This document shows positions 55,388-57,749 of a DNA stretch of 57,749 nucleotides, in pieces. The translations under genes and the position numbers were made by a program. This stretch comes from SAT2750 sp964476375 (GTDB lineage: Bacteria; Planctomycetota; Planctomycetia; Pirellulales; Pirellulaceae). The stretch is taken from assembly GCA_964476375.1 (NCBI GenBank), contig CAYYZW010000099.1:1-57749 (forward strand). Direction: 5' to 3'. The notes beneath the pieces are model-generated. The model saw only the letters and a list, made by a program, of their open reading frames with translations. It was not told where the DNA came from and searched no databases. Numbering within the stretch: position 1 is the stretch's first letter; every line of letters starts with the position of its first letter.

Positions 55388-56535
55388 TTCTTAATCTCCT
55401 GCCGGGCCCATTGATCGAGCTGGATGAGTCGATCCAGTGATGGTTCCGGTTCAAAATCGTGTTGTTCAAGAACGGCCCGGCAGGCCGGGACGATCTGAAT
55501 GAATTCTAGTCGTCCCTCCAGAAACTCGGCAACCGCAGACTCGTTGGCCGCATTCAACACGGCACCAGCCGTCCCCCCCTGCCGGGCGACCTGGCGTCCC
55601 ACCTCCAGGGCCGGAAAACGGTCCGGATCGGGTGGGATGAAATCGAGGGAGAAGGGACTGGACCAGTCCAGCTGATCGGCCGGCCCTTCCCATCGCTCGG
55701 GATATGAAAGCGCGTACTGGATCGGCAATTTCATGTCGGGCGGACTGAGCTGGGCCAGCGTACTTCCATCCCGGTACTCCACCAGCGAATGGACCAGTGA
55801 CTGGGGATGGAGTACCACGTCAATCTGGTCCACCGGAATATCAAACAGCCAGCGGGCCTCGATGATCTCCAGTGCCTTGTTCATCATGGTCGCCGAATCG
55901 ACGGTGATCTTGGGCCCCATCTCCCAGGTCGGATGGGCCAGGGCATCCTCGACGGTCGCCTGCTTGAGCTGGTCCGACGTCCATTCCCGGAAGGGACCAC
56001 CGCTGGCCGTGAGGACCAGGCGTTTTACGTCCTGGCAGCCCCGATCCTGGAGGAGCTGGAAGATGGCGCTATGCTCGCTATCAACCGGCACAAGCTTTCC
56101 ACCCCGCTCGGCTGCCAGGCTGGTCATCAGCGAACCGGCCATGACAAGCGTCTCCTTGTTTGCCAGGGCCACGGTCTTTCCTGCCTGCAGGGCATCCCAG
56201 GTTCCAATCAGCCCGGCACTTCCAACAATCGCCGAGAGCACGATATCGACCGAGGGTGCACCGACAAGCTGCCGGATCCCTTCCTCACCGACAAGCAACT
56301 CGGTTCCAGACGGCAGGTTTTTCCAGTCATGGGCCGCCGCCATGTCCGCATGGCTGGCCACGATCCACTGCGGTGCATGGATCTCTGCCTGTTCCAGCAA
56401 CCGGTCCAGCTGGTGATGGGCTGTAAGGCCACAGGCATGCAGTTTCCCTCCCGAGGCGGCAATCACTTCCAGCGCATTGGTTCCAATACTGCCGGTCGAA
56501 CCGAGTACCACGATCTGGCGGGCTTGATCGTTCAT
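55372..56535 (-). CDS. dxr: 1-deoxy-D-xylulose 5-phosphate reductoisomerase
   Basis: A 387-residue cytosolic enzyme of the MEP pathway that converts DXP to methylerythritol phosphate with NADPH and a divalent metal. The NADPH motif is VLGSTGSIGTNALEVI. The metal/substrate segments are ALANKETLVMAG, VPVDSEHSAIFQLL (Asp and Glu ligands), TASGGPFRE and HPTWEMGPKITVDSATMMNK. It overlaps rseP by 16 bp, indicating an operon with the envelope genes that follow. ACAGGAC precedes the ATG closely. Confidence 0.97.
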   Translation of the reverse strand: MNDQARQIVVLGSTGSIGTNALEVIAASGGKLHACGLTAHHQLDRLLEQAEIHAPQWIVASHADMAAAHDWKNLPSGTELLVGEEGIRQLVGAPSVDIVLSAIVGSAGLIGTWDALQAGKTVALANKETLVMAGSLMTSLAAERGGKLVPVDSEHSAIFQLLQDRGCQDVKRLVLTASGGPFREWTSDQLKQATVEDALAHPTWEMGPKITVDSATMMNKALEIIEARWLFDIPVDQIDVVLHPQSLVHSLVEYRDGSTLAQLSPPDMKLPIQYALSYPERWEGPADQLDWSSPFSLDFIPPDPDRFPALEVGRQVARQGGTAGAVLNAANESAVAEFLEGRLEFIQIVPACRAVLEQHDFEPEPSLDRLIQLDQWARQEIKKWISR

Positions 56536-56754
56536 GTCCTGTCGCCAGCGGGCAGGCCGGCCTGAAGGGTGGAGAGGGAGCAGTGCAGAGAGGCAATTCC
56601 TCCCGGGATAACTCCATATAGCTTAGCGACCCATCCCAACCAGATGTACCCGCCCCGTGGATTCCTCCGCTCCCCCCCCTCTCCCACTGCACCCGCGTTG
56701 CTATTACCATGAAGGGTTGCCGAACGTTCCACCCACCTCTCCCCGGAGTCCCCC

Positions 56755-57749
56755 ATGGCGGATGATTCTCGCAATTCCGGAAACAAGCTTCCTGGAACAG
56801 GTCGCAACACGACGCTCTATATCCTGCTGGCGGGCATTGGAATACTCGGTTTCTTTTACTGGTCGGTGCAATCCTCCATTCTCAAGATTGCACCCCGGCA
56901 GTTTGAGCAGCTGGTGAAGAACAGCAGCCGGATTGCCGACGGTGGCGAGCTTGCCACGGAATCAGGCGGTATTACGCACGAGACGGGGACCGGGGAATCG
57001 GCAAAAACCCTCCGCCTGAGGGAGCTCCGCGATGTTCGTGTTTACGAAAAAGTGATCGTGGGGATCGTCGACACGCAGGTGCTGATGGGCAAGGGAGTGG
57101 AGGAGGAGGCGGTCAAGACACAGATCAGTGTGAACCGCGGGACCAGTGATGGCACCACAGACCAGTCGCTTGAAACACTGCTCAATGAGCACAATATCAA
57201 GTGGGAATACGCCCATGAATCGGGCCTGGCCCGGGCCTGGCCATTTCTGCTGATTACCGGGCTGGTCCTGTTCTTCTTTATCTCCATGCTGCGTCGTCTT
57301 GGTGGAGCCGGTTCACCGGCCCAGTTCGGTCGCAGCCGTGGACGGTTGTTCGCCCTGGAGGATCTGGGGATCACTTTCAATGATGTGGCCGGGCTGGACG
57401 AATCCGTCGAGGAGGTCTGGGAGGTTGTCGATTTCCTGCAGTCGCCAGAGCGATACCAGCGTCTGGGGGGCAGAATTCCCCGCGGCGTGTTATTGGTAGG
57501 CCCTCCGGGAACAGGAAAGACGCTTCTTGCAAAGGCCATTGCCGGCGAAGCCGGCGTGCCATTTTTCAGCCTCTCCGGAAGTGATTTTGTGGAGATGTTC
57601 GTGGGCGTCGGTGCGGCCCGTGTCCGTGACATGTTCCAGCAAGCCGAATCCAAGGCTCCCTGCATCATCTTCCTCGATGAACTTGACGCCATCGGCAAGA
57701 GTCGATCCGGCTCATCGGTGAACCACCACGATGAACGTGAGCAGACGCT
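56755..57749 (+). CDS. ftsH: ATP-dependent zinc metalloprotease FtsH (N-terminal part)
   Basis: The frame is open from ATG 56755 to the right edge (331 codons), so the C-terminus with the protease HEXXH site is outside the window. Visible parts are a first membrane segment (TLYILLAGIGILGFFYW), a periplasmic region, a second membrane segment (AWPFLLITGLVLFFFISML) and the AAA domain. The domain has FNDVAGLDESVEEVWEVVDF, Walker A GPPGTGKT and Walker B IIFLDELDAIG. FtsH is a hexameric membrane protease for quality control. CGGAG seven bases before the ATG supports the start. It is divergent from dxr. Confidence 0.95.
   Translation, partial: MADDSRNSGNKLPGTGRNTTLYILLAGIGILGFFYWSVQSSILKIAPRQFEQLVKNSSRIADGGELATESGGITHETGTGESAKTLRLRELRDVRVYEKVIVGIVDTQVLMGKGVEEEAVKTQISVNRGTSDGTTDQSLETLLNEHNIKWEYAHESGLARAWPFLLITGLVLFFFISMLRRLGGAGSPAQFGRSRGRLFALEDLGITFNDVAGLDESVEEVWEVVDFLQSPERYQRLGGRIPRGVLLVGPPGTGKTLLAKAIAGEAGVPFFSLSGSDFVEMFVGVGAARVRDMFQQAESKAPCIIFLDELDAIGKSRSGSSVNHHDEREQT

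Noticed and set aside
1..57749. tRNA, rRNA, CRISPR, insertion sequences, prophage or attachment sites
   Set aside because: No cloverleaf-like sequence was noticed in intergenic regions, and there are no spaced direct repeats, transposase, integrase or phage genes. A covariance-model search was not possible.

Overview
The window is typical of a planctomycete chromosome (Planctomycetes, probably Planctomycetaceae or a close relative; genus not determinable by eye). The diagnostic signs are a PSD1-type cytochrome/DUF1549/DUF1553 protein directly followed by a DUF1501 protein, a TPR + FG-GAP + ASPIC/UnbV lipoprotein, a PQQ-like beta-propeller protein, several large exported proteins of unknown function, and a Gram-negative lipid A pathway that uses LpxI. 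No rRNA, tRNA, CRISPR array, insertion sequence or prophage gene was seen. Genes are close-packed and many have long open antisense frames, which are artefacts of the GC-rich codon usage.

Layout. 1-8650 (minus): two consecutive, 8-bp-overlapping genes for giant exported/membrane proteins of one unrecognised family. The second gene is open over all 4968 visible bases, runs off the left edge, and looks like two family members fused in frame, with a second signal-peptide-like segment in its middle. 8989-12678: an aldo/keto reductase, a sodium/solute symporter with a small membrane partner, and an SGNH esterase. 12697-17003 (minus): the DUF1501/PSD1 pair behind an extended -10 promoter. 17126-20570: a GntP-type transporter, a methyltransferase and an atypical DapA-family lyase. 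20591-24106: a metallophosphoesterase and a PAS/GAF/receiver protein without kinase ATPase, divergent from a small acidic-tailed membrane protein. 24171-27604: the ASPIC/UnbV lipoprotein and a DCC-family protein. 27634-34293 (minus): aminotransferase IV, a type II secretion F-like protein, tyrA, purL and purQ. 34546-36966: a tiny lipoprotein and two transglutaminase-like paralogues, one lacking the catalytic cysteine. 36976-43074 (minus): a HEAT-like exported protein, DUF423, and a 1380-residue secretin with a long helical-repeat N-terminus. 43441-45789: groES-groEL with its promoter, leader hairpin and terminator. 45943-49514: a zinc-ribbon membrane protein, ispE, a DUF368 polyprenyl-phosphate transporter and rpsU. 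49673-56535 (minus): PQQ-like protein, lpxI, lpxD, an enlarged rseP and dxr. From 56755: the N-terminal part of ftsH.

How the genes work together. The right-hand third is an envelope-building block: dxr and ispE feed the MEP isoprenoid pathway, DUF368 proteins recycle the polyprenyl-phosphate carrier, lpxD and lpxI make lipid A, RseP and FtsH are membrane proteases, and GroESL folds proteins. The centre combines purine (purL, purQ) and aromatic (tyrA) biosynthesis with secretion components (F-like protein, secretin). The left side is planctomycete-specific exported machinery plus transport and catabolic genes. The most novel material is the giant paralogous family at 1-8650, including the apparent in-frame fusion, followed by the active/inactive transglutaminase pair.
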